Shown: positions 43,793 through 53,147 of the stretch, in pieces
Layout: the number at the start of each line of letters is the position of its first letter
Numbering within the stretch: position 1 is the first letter of the stretch
Source of the DNA: Methanoregula sp. UBA154
Lineage (GTDB): Archaea; Halobacteriota; Methanomicrobia; Methanomicrobiales; Methanospirillaceae
DNA: 64,000 nucleotides
Direction of reading: 5' to 3'
Assembly: GCA_002502245.1 (NCBI GenBank)
Contig: DAPW01000027.1
Span: 9,691-73,690, forward strand
Position numbers and translations under genes: made by a program
The notes under the pieces: generated by a model
Databases searched by the model: none
What the model saw: only the letters and a program-made list of their open reading frames with translations
What the model was told of the DNA's origin: nothing

Positions 43793-45385
43793 ATGATCGA
43801 CCTCGCCACCCTCCCCCACACCCCCGGGTGCTACCTCTTCTCGGATACCACTGGCGAGATCATCTATATCGGGAAGGCAAAGGACCTCAAAAAACGGGTA
43901 ACGAGCTACTTCCAGAAGAAGGATCACGATGTAAAGACCGAAGCGCTTGTCGCAAACATCACTTCAGTCGATCTTATGATCACCAATACCGAGACCGAGG
44001 CGCTGATCCTGGAAAACACTCTCATCAAGAAGCACCAGCCCCACTACAATATCGACCTGAAAGACTCGAAACGGTTCGCATACATCGAACTCACGAAGGA
44101 ACCATACCCCCGGATTGGCATTGCCCGGCGCACGGTCAGAGGCGAGGCAACCTACTTCGGCCCCTTTGTCTCGGCAATGGCTCGGGACGAGATTCTCCGG
44201 GTGGTCAAGCGGATCTTCGCCATCCGTCCCTGCCGGAAACTCCCGAAGCGGGCCTGCCTCCGGTACCACATGGGCTCCTGCAGCGGCCCGTGCATCGGGG
44301 CGGTCAGCGAGGAGGCCTACCGGGTGCAGGTCGAGCGGGCATCGGCGCTGCTCCGGGGAAAAGGGACCGAGCTTCTCAAAAGCCTGCAGGACGAGATGGC
44401 GGAGTGCTCGCGTACCATGGAGTACGAGCGGGCCCTGACACTCCGCAACCAGATCGCGGCGATCGAGGGTCTCGGCGAGCGCCAGCACGTGGCCCGGCCC
44501 CGGGAGACCGACGAGGACGTGATCGGGTACACCGTCTCGGGCGATACCATGTTCCTGATGGTCTTCACGGTTGAGCGCGGGCTCCTCTCGGGCAAGCAGG
44601 AGTACTCGTTCGACTACCGGGAAGATGCGTTCGATGAGTTCCTGGTCCAGTACTATGCCGACAATATTCCGCCGTCCGAGCTCATCCTGCCTCACGGGGT
44701 CGACGAGGCCCTGCCTGCGTACCTGTCCGAACGGAAGGGAAAGGCCGTGCACGTGACCGTCCCGAAGTCCGGGGAGAAGAAGAAGCTCCTCGAGATGGTG
44801 GAGAAGAACATCGAACACTCATTCCTGAAAAACGAGCTGAAGGTAAAAGACCTCCAGTCTGCCTTAAACCTCCCCGAATCCCCGGCCGTCATCGAGTGCT
44901 TCGATATCTCCCACCTGTCCGGGACCTCGATGGTCGGGTCGATGGTGCAGTTCCGGAACGGGGAACCTGACAAGACGAACTACCGGCGGTTCCTGATCAG
45001 GACGGTCGAAGGGATCGATGACTTCGCTTCGATCGCAGAAGTTGTCCGGCGCCGGTACACGCGGTTGACCGGGGAAGAGGCGGAGATGCCGGACCTGATC
45101 GTGATCGACGGGGGAAAAGGGCAGCTCTCGGCGGCACTTGCGGTGGAGAAGGAGCTCGGCCTCGAGATCCCGGTCATCGCGATCGCAAAGCGGGAGGAGG
45201 AGATCTACCTCCCCGGGGGGATGCTCCCGCTCCGCCTCGATCCCAAGGGGATGGCCCTGCATTATCTCCAGGAGATCCGGAACGAGGCCCACCGCTTTGC
45301 TATTGCATACAACCGGCTGCTGCGCAGCAAAAAGCTGACCGGTACAAAATCCCGTTCCCGGACCGGGAAGAAATCCTCCGGGTAA
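43793..45385 (+). CDS. uvrC: Excinuclease ABC subunit C
   Basis: Dual-incision nuclease of nucleotide excision repair, 530 residues. The GIY-YIG domain opens TPGCYLFSDTTGEIIYIGKA; the Cys-rich region is CRKLPKRACLRYHMGSCSGP; the RNase H-like nuclease contains IECFDISHLSGTSMVGSMV and LIVIDGGKGQLSAAL. Bacterial UvrC is about 600 residues and ends in a tandem helix-hairpin-helix; here the protein stops just after NEAHRFAIAYNRLLRSKK with a short basic tail, so that domain is absent. Downstream DNA shows no remnant of it. Confidence 0.95.
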   Translation: MIDLATLPHTPGCYLFSDTTGEIIYIGKAKDLKKRVTSYFQKKDHDVKTEALVANITSVDLMITNTETEALILENTLIKKHQPHYNIDLKDSKRFAYIELTKEPYPRIGIARRTVRGEATYFGPFVSAMARDEILRVVKRIFAIRPCRKLPKRACLRYHMGSCSGPCIGAVSEEAYRVQVERASALLRGKGTELLKSLQDEMAECSRTMEYERALTLRNQIAAIEGLGERQHVARPRETDEDVIGYTVSGDTMFLMVFTVERGLLSGKQEYSFDYREDAFDEFLVQYYADNIPPSELILPHGVDEALPAYLSERKGKAVHVTVPKSGEKKKLLEMVEKNIEHSFLKNELKVKDLQSALNLPESPAVIECFDISHLSGTSMVGSMVQFRNGEPDKTNYRRFLIRTVEGIDDFASIAEVVRRRYTRLTGEEAEMPDLIVIDGGKGQLSAALAVEKELGLEIPVIAIAKREEEIYLPGGMLPLRLDPKGMALHYLQEIRNEAHRFAIAYNRLLRSKKLTGTKSRSRTGKKSSG

Positions 45386-45474
45386 CGGAGGAATATATGG
45401 GATAATCAGTGAGAAATGTGAAAAAAACGGTTCGGTAGAAATGCTATCAAAAATTTGAGGATTGAATTACGATG

Positions 45475-45627
45475 AGGCCACGGGCGCTCGCCGCCTCGTC
45501 GGGGCTCGCCCCGTGGAGCAGTACCGTTACAGAATTCTTTGTGAAAAATGATCCAAAATGGGGGGTCAAGGGGGCATGCCCCCTTGGGTTGCCTCCCCCT
45601 CTGGGTGAAAGAGGGGGTCACCCTCAC
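45475..45627 (+). repeat. Second repeat family, copy S1
   Basis: Contains GTCAAGGGGG-CATGCCCCCTTGGGTTGCC followed by TCCCCCTCTGGG and GAGGGGGTCACC (45565-45630), which recurs in reverse complement at 48751-48812. Just upstream, CCACGGGC...GCCCCGTGG (45479-45517) forms a strong stem. The segment occupies most of the 290-bp gap after uvrC. Confidence 0.65.
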
Positions 45628-45675
45628 AGGTTTCACTGAGGTCAAGTGGAGCGTTTTCTTCAGAGTCAAAAATGA

Positions 45676-46071
45676 TCAGATCGTGGTATCGAGTATCATC
45701 TTCTTCGAACTGTCCATGAAATACCCGGTAACAACCACGTGGTCGTTCCCGTTAAACGATCCCGTGAGGGGGAGGGTTGCCCCGAATTTCAGCGGGGTTG
45801 TTGAGAAACGATCGCCGATCGATCTGGTCTGGGCGTTTCCTGCGCTGTCGGTCACCGTAACCTCCAGTTCGAGAAGGGTGGTAGTCTCCGTGCTGCCCGG
45901 GTAGGAGATCAGGAGGTGGCTTGCGTCTGTCTGGGAGACGGCAACGGGGGACGGGGCTTTCTGTTGCTGCGGTGCGGACTGCGTGCAGCCACCGGCAAGG
46001 AGCAGAAGTACAAGGAAGACCAGCAGGAAGCAAGCTGCAGCGGGCCGGTACGTGAAGAGAGGGATGGTCAT
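45676..46071 (-). CDS. Small lipoprotein of unknown function
   Basis: A 131-residue exported protein. A long hydrophobic signal ends in LLLLAGGC, a lipobox, followed by a Gln/Pro-rich linker and an ~80-residue beta-rich domain (LLELEVTVTDSAGNAQTRSI and GSFNGNDHVVVTGYFMD) that may be Ig-like. No family is recognised. It is divergent from another lipoprotein gene. Confidence 0.65.
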   Translation of the reverse strand: MTIPLFTYRPAAACFLLVFLVLLLLAGGCTQSAPQQQKAPSPVAVSQTDASHLLISYPGSTETTTLLELEVTVTDSAGNAQTRSIGDRFSTTPLKFGATLPLTGSFNGNDHVVVTGYFMDSSKKMILDTTI

Positions 46072-46236
46072 AGATGAACCATACGATATCCTTTTTTATA
46101 AAAACTCTCCCGTCCGGGGGAACAATACCGGCACGGACGAAAAGGAACCGCTATACCGGTGACATTCCGGTTTCATACGTGCGAAAAATCCGGGAGTAAT
46201 CGTCGTTTTTATGGGCTCATGCACCCATGCGATTGT

Positions 46237-46971
46237 ATGGATCCGAAAGTCATTCTTGTTATCTGTGTTGCGTTCCTGTTTACTGCGGGCTGTACGACCC
46301 AGCCTTCGCAGCCCGGGATTACCCCCGTCCCGTCAATGCTACCCCCGACGCTGCTCCCGGCAACGCCAGCGGCTACGACACCGCAGGAACCAGTATTTGA
46401 GTGCAGGATTGCAGAGGATTGCGAGCCTGCCGAATGCTGTCATCCGACAAGCTGCGTGAGAAAAGGATTGCGGACGCCCTGCGACGATGTATACTGCACC
46501 ATGGTCTGCTCAGGGCCGCTCGACTGCGGGGCAGGGAGCTGCGGGTGCGTGCAGGGGAAGTGCAGTGTTGTTCCCCGGTCAGAACCCCGGTATGCCCCCG
46601 CCGTTTACACAGGCGTGACGATTGTTGCCTCGCCCCCTCGGTATTCCCCGGTGATGTCATCGACTCCTGGGGTAGGGCTTGAACTGACGGCCATCGGTTT
46701 CCCGCCGGCGGATGCGACCTTCACGTGGAACGCGACCTACGGCCATTTCCTCTCGTGGAACGCCCCGGACTACCGGGTGAACGAGCTCGGTGATTCCACT
46801 ACCAATAACGGGGAGAAGCTCTACTGGTCGTTCACCGGTAAGCCCGCGTCCACGGCAACACCGGTTACCATAACCGTGACCGCAACGGAGAACGGATCCG
46901 GGCGGATCCTCGGCAGTGAATCGGTGACCCTTGCCTGGGACGGGAATGATGTGGTTGTGGTGAAGGAATGA
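46237..46971 (+). CDS. Lipoprotein with an eight-cysteine cluster
   Basis: A 244-residue exported protein from the ATG at 46237, which gives a clean signal (DPKVILVICVAFLFTAGC). A Thr/Pro linker is followed by a Cys-rich module (FECRIAEDCEPAECCHPTSC through CGAGSCGCVQGKC), probably disulfide-bonded, and a C-terminal beta domain (FTWNATYGHFLSWNAPDY). Similar Cys-cluster modules occur in archaeal surface proteins. Function is unknown; an upstream Met at 46219 is also possible. Confidence 0.65.
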   Translation: MDPKVILVICVAFLFTAGCTTQPSQPGITPVPSMLPPTLLPATPAATTPQEPVFECRIAEDCEPAECCHPTSCVRKGLRTPCDDVYCTMVCSGPLDCGAGSCGCVQGKCSVVPRSEPRYAPAVYTGVTIVASPPRYSPVMSSTPGVGLELTAIGFPPADATFTWNATYGHFLSWNAPDYRVNELGDSTTNNGEKLYWSFTGKPASTATPVTITVTATENGSGRILGSESVTLAWDGNDVVVVKE

Positions 46972-47143
46972 TTTTTCTGGATCGGCTCCGGCAGAGCTTT
47001 GGTCGGACTGCCGGACCGGAAAGATACTACAACTTTTTTATTCCCTGAAAATCATCGGGAGATCCTGACACTCCCGGGATTTTGTCCGCGGCCGGGTTTG
47101 AGACCTGAACGATGGACCGTGTTGTTTGCAGGCTCGTGATTTT

Positions 47144-47332
47144 TCCGGTAATCCGCCCCGCCCGTGCTTCGGAGGGGCCCTGACGCGGGGAGTTCTCAAA
47201 ATAATCGCAGGATGAAACCGGATTTTTTTAAGAAATAAACAATTCTAATCCGAGACACCTATGAAAGGCCCCTGAGACCGGGATCTGCACCATGCAATTT
47301 TCAGGGTTCAGGAGTGAGCGCCCGTTCAGCGT
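47144..47332 (-). repeat. Dispersed GC-rich repeat, copy R5 (minus orientation)
   Basis: In the 422-bp gap before the AI-2E permease gene. On the minus strand it reads CTGAACGGGCGCTCACTCCT then GAACCCTGAAAATTGCATGG, and further on CTCCCCGCGTCAGGGCCCCT and GAAGCACGGGCGGGGC, matching the left end and core of the MITE family. About 70 bp of unrelated A/T-rich DNA separates the two parts. Confidence 0.7.
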
Positions 47333-47393
47333 GCTTCCCCGGGTTGCAGATTATAAGAAACAAATGGAGAAATTCGCAAGATCCAAAAAAAGA

Positions 47394-48482
47394 TTATGAC
47401 TTTGGTTCGCACCCTTTTTTGTCCTCATAGAGATGGTGGACACCCAGCGCCACGTTGATCCAGCGCAGCTCGTCGGTCAGTTCGAAGACGAGGAGCAGGA
47501 GGAGCGTGAACGGTATTGAGAAGAGCATCCCGACAAGTCCCAGCAGCCACCCCCAGAAGATCACCGAGATGATGACGATCAGGGCCGGCATCTCGAATTT
47601 CCGTGCTGCGAGGAAGGAGTAGATCGGGTTTTCCACGAAAAGGTTCAGGACAGCCACCGCCGCGATGACCCCGATTGCTCCCGGTATCCCAAACTGGAGC
47701 CAGGCAAAGAAGACCGCAGGTATCGCGGCAATGATCAGCCCGAAGTACGGGATATACCCGAGGAGAAATGTCAGGACACCCCAGAGGATGGCACCGTGGA
47801 CGCCCATGATGCCCAGAAATCCCCCGAAGATGACCCCGTGGATGAAGTTGGTCTCAGTCCTGACGACAATAAAATCAATCACATACCCGATCATGAGGTT
47901 CAGCTGCCGTACAACTTCCGAGTCCATGGCAAACCACCCCTTCATCCGGGTGGCCATATGGGGTAATTCGAGCAGCATGAAGAACGTCGTTACACCGACA
48001 AAGAAGAGGAACTCGACCGATTCGGCGGCACTCACGAGACCTGAAATGACAACTTCCATGATATCGCCAATCTTGATCGAGGAAGCCCCCTCGGTTGTCA
48101 GGGTGATACCATACGAGCTCAGGAGGGCAGTCATGTCCTGGAGACGGGAATCCAGTTCACTCTGGTACCGTGGCAGGTCAGAGACCAGGGAATTGAACGA
48201 AAGCATGGTAAAGAATACAAATCCTAAAACGATCAGGATTGCAGCAATCGTGATGATCAGGATCGCCTGGAAATCCGAAAGTCCTTTATTTTTCAGCCAG
48301 GTCACGGCCGGGAGGGTGAGCATGGTGAGGATGATGGACATCAGAAAGAGGGTGACGATGAATGAGACGGTCTTCACTGCAATCATGATGATAAAAACGA
48401 GCGCGATGATCAACAACCACCGCACAACCCGCGATGATCCCGTTGAATTGTTCATTACTCCCACTATGAACCCTTGAATCAT
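47394..48482 (-). CDS. AI-2E family (PerM-like) transporter
   Basis: A 362-residue membrane protein with about seven to eight helices. The pattern of two N-terminal helices, a long amphipathic extracytoplasmic segment (about 85-150) and the C-terminal block GVLTFLLGYIPYFGLIIAAI with PAVFFAWLQFG matches AI-2E/PerM permeases. Members export small molecules or ions; the substrate here is unknown. Met1 or Met10 (MNNSTGSSR) may be the start. Confidence 0.85.
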   Translation of the reverse strand: MIQGFIVGVMNNSTGSSRVVRWLLIIALVFIIMIAVKTVSFIVTLFLMSIILTMLTLPAVTWLKNKGLSDFQAILIITIAAILIVLGFVFFTMLSFNSLVSDLPRYQSELDSRLQDMTALLSSYGITLTTEGASSIKIGDIMEVVISGLVSAAESVEFLFFVGVTTFFMLLELPHMATRMKGWFAMDSEVVRQLNLMIGYVIDFIVVRTETNFIHGVIFGGFLGIMGVHGAILWGVLTFLLGYIPYFGLIIAAIPAVFFAWLQFGIPGAIGVIAAVAVLNLFVENPIYSFLAARKFEMPALIVIISVIFWGWLLGLVGMLFSIPFTLLLLLVFELTDELRWINVALGVHHLYEDKKGCEPKS

Positions 48483-49338
48483 AACTATTTTCTCTCACAG
48501 ACTGTAATGGGACCCCATGGGTCTCCCTGCCCGGTGGTGTGCAGAAATGGCAGCAAAATACCCTTACCGCGGGACTCTTGTAAAAAAGGTAGGGTAAAGT
48601 CCCTTTTGAACTACCAAAATTATTCCGTTATCACCATAGAAAAACTATTGAAATAAAGTTCCCGGAACGGACTGAAAAAAAGTTCAAATTTTCCCTGGCA
48701 GAATTTCCTTTTTATTCCAATAACCAGGTTAATATTCTTCGGTAAATATGAGTGTGACCCCCTCTCTCCCCCAAAGGGGGAGGCAGCCCAAGGGGAGCCC
48801 CCCCTTGACTCCCTTTTCTTCGAAGGCTCTCGGTCATCCGTCTGAATGACCATCCTAACGTGGGGAATACCCGAGCGGCGGGGGCAAAAAGCACAAAGTG
48901 CTCGAGCCCCCAAGAGCGATCATCATGGGAAAACCGGTCATGATAAATTAGTCGCCAGAATGGGACTATACCCAAAAGATAAATTTGCCGGCAAATTCAC
49001 TCATTCCTGAGAATAACGGTTATTTTATCGGCGATTCGTTGCCGCTGTCATCACGAGCCCCGCGGAGCAGGCGGTGGCCGGCTCATTCCCACACGGGGCC
49101 GGTCATGATCTGAAAATCCCCGGGTGGAGATAAATCCGGCCATGGAACAAAAACGGTCATGACCCGGTGCGCAGCTGTCATGATACTGCGAATATCGTCA
49201 CGGTTCTCACCCATAATGCCCCTCCGGATTTATCTCGTCTCTTCCGGAAGGGCGGGATCGAAGGATACGATGGGAGAGTTCTGCCCTCCTGTCCCCATAC
49301 GATACTTATTTTGTAATTTAGGATCAACTGATTAAACA
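48483..49338. other. 0.86-kb intergenic region with repeat copy S2
   Basis: No supported gene. At 48751-48812 is the reverse complement of repeat S1 (GTGACCCCCTCTCTCCCCC, GGGAGGCAGCCCAAGGGG, CCCCCTTGACTCCC). A C/G-rich stretch at 48868-48917 (GAGCGGCGGGGGC...GAGCCCCCAAGAGCG) and another at 49051-49095 are further structured DNA. The purL promoter is probably the A/T-rich sequence at about 49300-49320 (ACTTATTTTGTAATTT). Confidence 0.55.
48751..48812 (-). repeat. Second repeat family, copy S2 (inverted relative to S1)
   Basis: Minus-strand reading gives GGGAGTCAAGGGGGGGCTCC, CCTTGGGCTGCCTCCCCCTT and GAGAGAGGGGGTCACAC, closely matching 45563-45630. S1 and S2 form an inverted pair bracketing the two lipoproteins and the AI-2E permease gene. 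Confidence 0.7.
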
Positions 49339-52281
49339 ATGGCCTCCTCTGTCCATCGGATTGAAGTACATTATACCAGGGATCCACGGCTGAAAACCCG
49401 GACCGACAGGATACGGTCACTGGGGTTTTCAATCGAGGCGCTGCACCTAGCCGATGTGTACACCATTGCCACGGACTCAAGGGATTTTACCCGGGAAGAA
49501 CTCCTGCAGATCGGCGATCAGCTCATGAACCCGGTGGTGCAGGAATGCTCGGTGGATGAACCTGCCCGGATAGTGTTCGATCATGCCATCGAGGTCGGGT
49601 TCCTGCCGGGTGTCACTGACAACGTGGGTACGACCGCACGGCAGACCATCGAGGACTTTCTCTCGATAAAATTTCAGGAGGGGGAGTCGGTTTACAGCTC
49701 GCAGCTCTATTTTGTCTGCGGGAACCTGACGGAGGATGAGCTCAGCAGGCTGGCTTCAATCCTTGCAAACCCGCTGGTGAACCGGGTTCACCGGAAGACC
49801 CGGCAGGAATACGGTACAACGGGAATGGACATCATCGTACCGGAGGTCAGACTGCATGAACTGCTGGCGGCAGAAACTGTTGACCTCGAAATTGAAGACG
49901 GGGAACTCTCGCGGATCGGGAAGGAGGGGATCCCCGATCCGCTGACCGGCCGGCGGAGGGGACCGCTTGCCCTTGATCTGAGCCAGCTTCACGCGATCCG
50001 CGATTATTTCAGAAAAAAAGGCAGGAATCCGACCGATGTGGAGCTGGAATCGCTTGCCCAGACATGGAGCGAGCACTGCAAGCATACGATCTTTGCCTCT
50101 GCCATGGACGATGATGTGCCGGACGGGCTTTACAGGACCTACATTCAGGCTGCCACCAACAGGATCCGCGAGGAGAAAGGGGAAAACGATATCTGCGTGA
50201 CGGTGTTCACCGACAACTCCGGGGCGATCATTTTTGATGACCAGTACCTGGTCACCCACAAGGTCGAGACGCACAATTCCCCCTCCGCCCTTGACCCGTT
50301 TGGCGGCGCCCTCACGGGAATCGTCGGGGTCAACCGCGACACGATCGGGTTTGGTCTCGGGGCAAAACCCGCTATCAACGTGTACGGTTTCTGTGTTGGT
50401 GATCCTGACACCGACCCGGTGCTGTTCCGCGGAAAAGAGCGGCAGAACCGGGTCCTTTCGCCGCGCAGGATCCTTGACGGCGTAGTCCGTGGTGTTGGTG
50501 TCGGCGGCAACTGCTCGGGCATCCCGACTCCTCAGGGCTTTGTGTATTTCGATAACCGCTACAGCGGAAAACCCCTCGTATTTGCCGGGACGGTGGGTAT
50601 CATGCCCCGGGAACATGACGGGAGGAAGCTCTTCGAGAAACAGGCCCGGGCCGGCGACCTCATTGTCGTTGTGGGCGGACGGGTGGGAAAGGACGGCATC
50701 CACGGCGCCACCTTCTCATCAGAAGCGCTTGACCCGCAAAGCCCGGTGACCGCGGTACAGATCGGCGATCCCATCACCCAGAAGAAGTTCTCCGATGTGA
50801 TCGTCAAGGAATCCCGGGACCATAACCTCTACAGCAGTATCACGGACAACGGGGCCGGGGGCATATCCTGTTCGGTTGCAGAGATGGCAAAGGAGTGCAA
50901 TGGCTGCCGGGTAACGCTCGATGCAGTGCCCCTGAAATATCCCGGCATGGCACCGTGGGAGATCTGGATCTCGGAGTCGCAGGAGCGTATGACGCTTGCC
51001 GTCCCGCCGGAACATCTCGCACCGTTCATGGAGCTGTTGAACCGTCGGGAGGTCGAGGCCACGGTCATCGGGGAGTTCACGGACTCGGGCCGGTGTATCG
51101 TCGAGTACCACGGGGATGTGGTGATGGATATCGAGCTCGCGTTCCTGCACGACGGTCTCCCGAAAAAACACCTGAAGACCACGTTCTCAAAAAAGACGTT
51201 CCCCGAGCCGCGCTCTTCCTGTCCCGAGCGTTTAGACAGTACACTTCTCGCCATGCTCCGGCGCAGGAACATCTGCTCCCGGGAGTTCATCTCGATCCAG
51301 TACGACCATGCCGTGCAGGGCGGTCACGTGCTCGGCCCGGTTCAGGGACGGGGGCGGGTGCAGACGCTCTCAAGCCTGACAAAAGTGGTGCCCGGCTCAA
51401 AGAAAGGAGTCGGATTGTCGCAGGGCATGTTCCCGTCGTACTCCGAGATCGATCCCTATCTCATGGCCGGCGCCGGGATCGACACGGCCATCCGCGGCCT
51501 CATCGCACTCGGTATCCCGCTTGACAGGATCGCAATCCTTGACAATTTCTGCTGGTGCTCATCAGATGAGCCCGAGCGCCTCGGGCAGCTGAAACGGGCG
51601 GCCCGTGCATGTTACGATGCTGCCACGGCATTCGGCACCCCGTTCATCTCGGGAAAAGACAGCATGTATAACGATTTTTCCGGGTTTGATGCGGATAACA
51701 ATCCCGTGAAGATCTCCGTCCCCCCGACCCTCCTCATCTCATCCATCGGGGTCCACGATGATGTGACAAAGGCCGTGTCCATGGACGCGAAGGTGGACGG
51801 CGACCTCGTGTATGTTATCGGGGAAACTGCTGAAGAACTTGGCGGATCTGAATATTTCGCCCATCTCGGTTTTGTCGGAAATACCGTCCCCGCGCTTGAT
51901 ACAGAAAAAATGAAGGAACGCTACCGGAGCATGTCCGAAGCGATCCGGCACGAGCTCGTTGCATCGGCATACCCGGTGAACCTTGGTGGTCTCGGGATCG
52001 CCCTTGCCAAGGTCGCCATTGCCGGCCGGATCGGAATGGATATCACGCTTCCTGGCGGTATGCGCCCGGATTATTTCCTGTTCTCCGAATCGCTCGGCCG
52101 GTTCATTGTCACGGTTGCCCCGGACAACAAGCGGGCATTCGAACGGGCACTTGGGATTGACGCCCGCCTGCTCGGGCGGGTGCGGGGAACCTCCCTCCGG
52201 ATCACGCAGGAAATGACCGCGCTCGAGATACCGGTGAGTGAACTTGAGGCTGCGTACAAGGCGCCGTTTTTGAGGTACTGA
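49339..52281 (+). CDS. purL: Phosphoribosylformylglycinamidine synthase, PurS-PurL fusion
   Basis: Synthetase part of FGAM synthase in purine biosynthesis, 980 residues. The first ~170 residues form a PurS-like N-terminal region (VHRIEVHYTRDPRLKTRTDR). The catalytic core follows with LAQTWSEHCKHTIFA, VTHKVETHNSPSALDPFGGA and ITDNGAGGISCSVAEMAKEC, then the second half with GTPFISGKDSMYND. Most archaea have a ~700-residue PurL and a separate PurS; here the layout equals the large bacterial/eukaryotic PurL without its glutaminase, which is encoded by the next gene 2 bp on. Confidence 0.93.
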   Translation: MASSVHRIEVHYTRDPRLKTRTDRIRSLGFSIEALHLADVYTIATDSRDFTREELLQIGDQLMNPVVQECSVDEPARIVFDHAIEVGFLPGVTDNVGTTARQTIEDFLSIKFQEGESVYSSQLYFVCGNLTEDELSRLASILANPLVNRVHRKTRQEYGTTGMDIIVPEVRLHELLAAETVDLEIEDGELSRIGKEGIPDPLTGRRRGPLALDLSQLHAIRDYFRKKGRNPTDVELESLAQTWSEHCKHTIFASAMDDDVPDGLYRTYIQAATNRIREEKGENDICVTVFTDNSGAIIFDDQYLVTHKVETHNSPSALDPFGGALTGIVGVNRDTIGFGLGAKPAINVYGFCVGDPDTDPVLFRGKERQNRVLSPRRILDGVVRGVGVGGNCSGIPTPQGFVYFDNRYSGKPLVFAGTVGIMPREHDGRKLFEKQARAGDLIVVVGGRVGKDGIHGATFSSEALDPQSPVTAVQIGDPITQKKFSDVIVKESRDHNLYSSITDNGAGGISCSVAEMAKECNGCRVTLDAVPLKYPGMAPWEIWISESQERMTLAVPPEHLAPFMELLNRREVEATVIGEFTDSGRCIVEYHGDVVMDIELAFLHDGLPKKHLKTTFSKKTFPEPRSSCPERLDSTLLAMLRRRNICSREFISIQYDHAVQGGHVLGPVQGRGRVQTLSSLTKVVPGSKKGVGLSQGMFPSYSEIDPYLMAGAGIDTAIRGLIALGIPLDRIAILDNFCWCSSDEPERLGQLKRAARACYDAATAFGTPFISGKDSMYNDFSGFDADNNPVKISVPPTLLISSIGVHDDVTKAVSMDAKVDGDLVYVIGETAEELGGSEYFAHLGFVGNTVPALDTEKMKERYRSMSEAIRHELVASAYPVNLGGLGIALAKVAIAGRIGMDITLPGGMRPDYFLFSESLGRFIVTVAPDNKRAFERALGIDARLLGRVRGTSLRITQEMTALEIPVSELEAAYKAPFLRY

Positions 52282-52283
52282 GT

Positions 52284-53147
52284 ATGACTTCCAGACAGAT
52301 GGGCCGGAAACGAATCTCCGCACCGGGAAGAATAACCGGTTACGGGCCGATACCTGAGAAAGCGATCATCATGAGCGGTTTTGGCATCAACTCCGAGATG
52401 GAGACTCAGGAGGTGCTCGCCCGCGCCGGTATGTGCGCCGACATTGTCCATATCAACGACCTGATTGATGGCAGGTTCCGGCTTCTCGACTACCGGCTAC
52501 TGGTTTTTCCCGGGGGTTTCTCGTATGGCGATGATACCGGTGCCGGCAACGCCTATGCAAACCGGGTCAGGAACAACCTCTGGCGGGATGTCGAGGAGTT
52601 TCTTGCCGGTGACAACCTTGTCCTTGGGATCTGCAACGGCTTCCAGATCCTTGCAAACCTCGGTCTCGTGCCGGCATTTGACCGGAAGTACAAGCGCGAC
52701 ATCGCCCTGATGCCCAACCGGAACGGTTTGCTGGAATGCCGGTTTGTCACCCTGAAACCTGCTTCGGAGAACCTCTGGACGCGGGGGATCGAGCGGATCT
52801 TCTGCCCGGTCTCTCATGGCGAAGGTAACTTCTCCTGCTCAAAAGAGACCCTTGACCGGATCCGGCGCCAGAAGATGATCGCGTTCACGTACTGCCGGGA
52901 GGACCTGAGCCCGGCCCGGGGCGAATACCCGTTCAATCCCAACGGCTCGCTGGAAGATATCGCCGGCATAACATCTGCTGATGGGAAAGTGCTGGGACTG
53001 ATGCCGCATCCCGAACGTGCAATGGAGTTTTGCAACCTTTATGACTGGCCGCTCCGCAGGGAACAGATGAAACGGGCCGGCACTCCAATTCCCTCGGAAT
53101 CGATGAATATGCAGTTGTTCCGGAATATTGTGGATTATTTCCGGTAA
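52284..53147 (+). CDS. purQ: Phosphoribosylformylglycinamidine synthase glutaminase subunit
   Basis: Class I glutamine amidotransferase supplying ammonia to PurL, 287 residues. The nucleophile Cys is in LVLGICNGFQILANLGLVPA, and the His/Glu pair in GLMPHPERAMEF. It is longer than small-type PurQ (about 225) and resembles the C-terminal glutaminase domain of large PurL; PurL plus PurQ here total 1267 residues, close to a fused large PurL. It starts 2 bp after purL. The first ~25 basic residues may not all be translated; internal Met at 52371 is an alternative. Confidence 0.92.
   Translation: MTSRQMGRKRISAPGRITGYGPIPEKAIIMSGFGINSEMETQEVLARAGMCADIVHINDLIDGRFRLLDYRLLVFPGGFSYGDDTGAGNAYANRVRNNLWRDVEEFLAGDNLVLGICNGFQILANLGLVPAFDRKYKRDIALMPNRNGLLECRFVTLKPASENLWTRGIERIFCPVSHGEGNFSCSKETLDRIRRQKMIAFTYCREDLSPARGEYPFNPNGSLEDIAGITSADGKVLGLMPHPERAMEFCNLYDWPLRREQMKRAGTPIPSESMNMQLFRNIVDYFR

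Noticed and set aside
49756..50703. Antisense frame of 315 codons within purL
   Set aside because: It lies wholly inside the purL core and has no recognisable domain.
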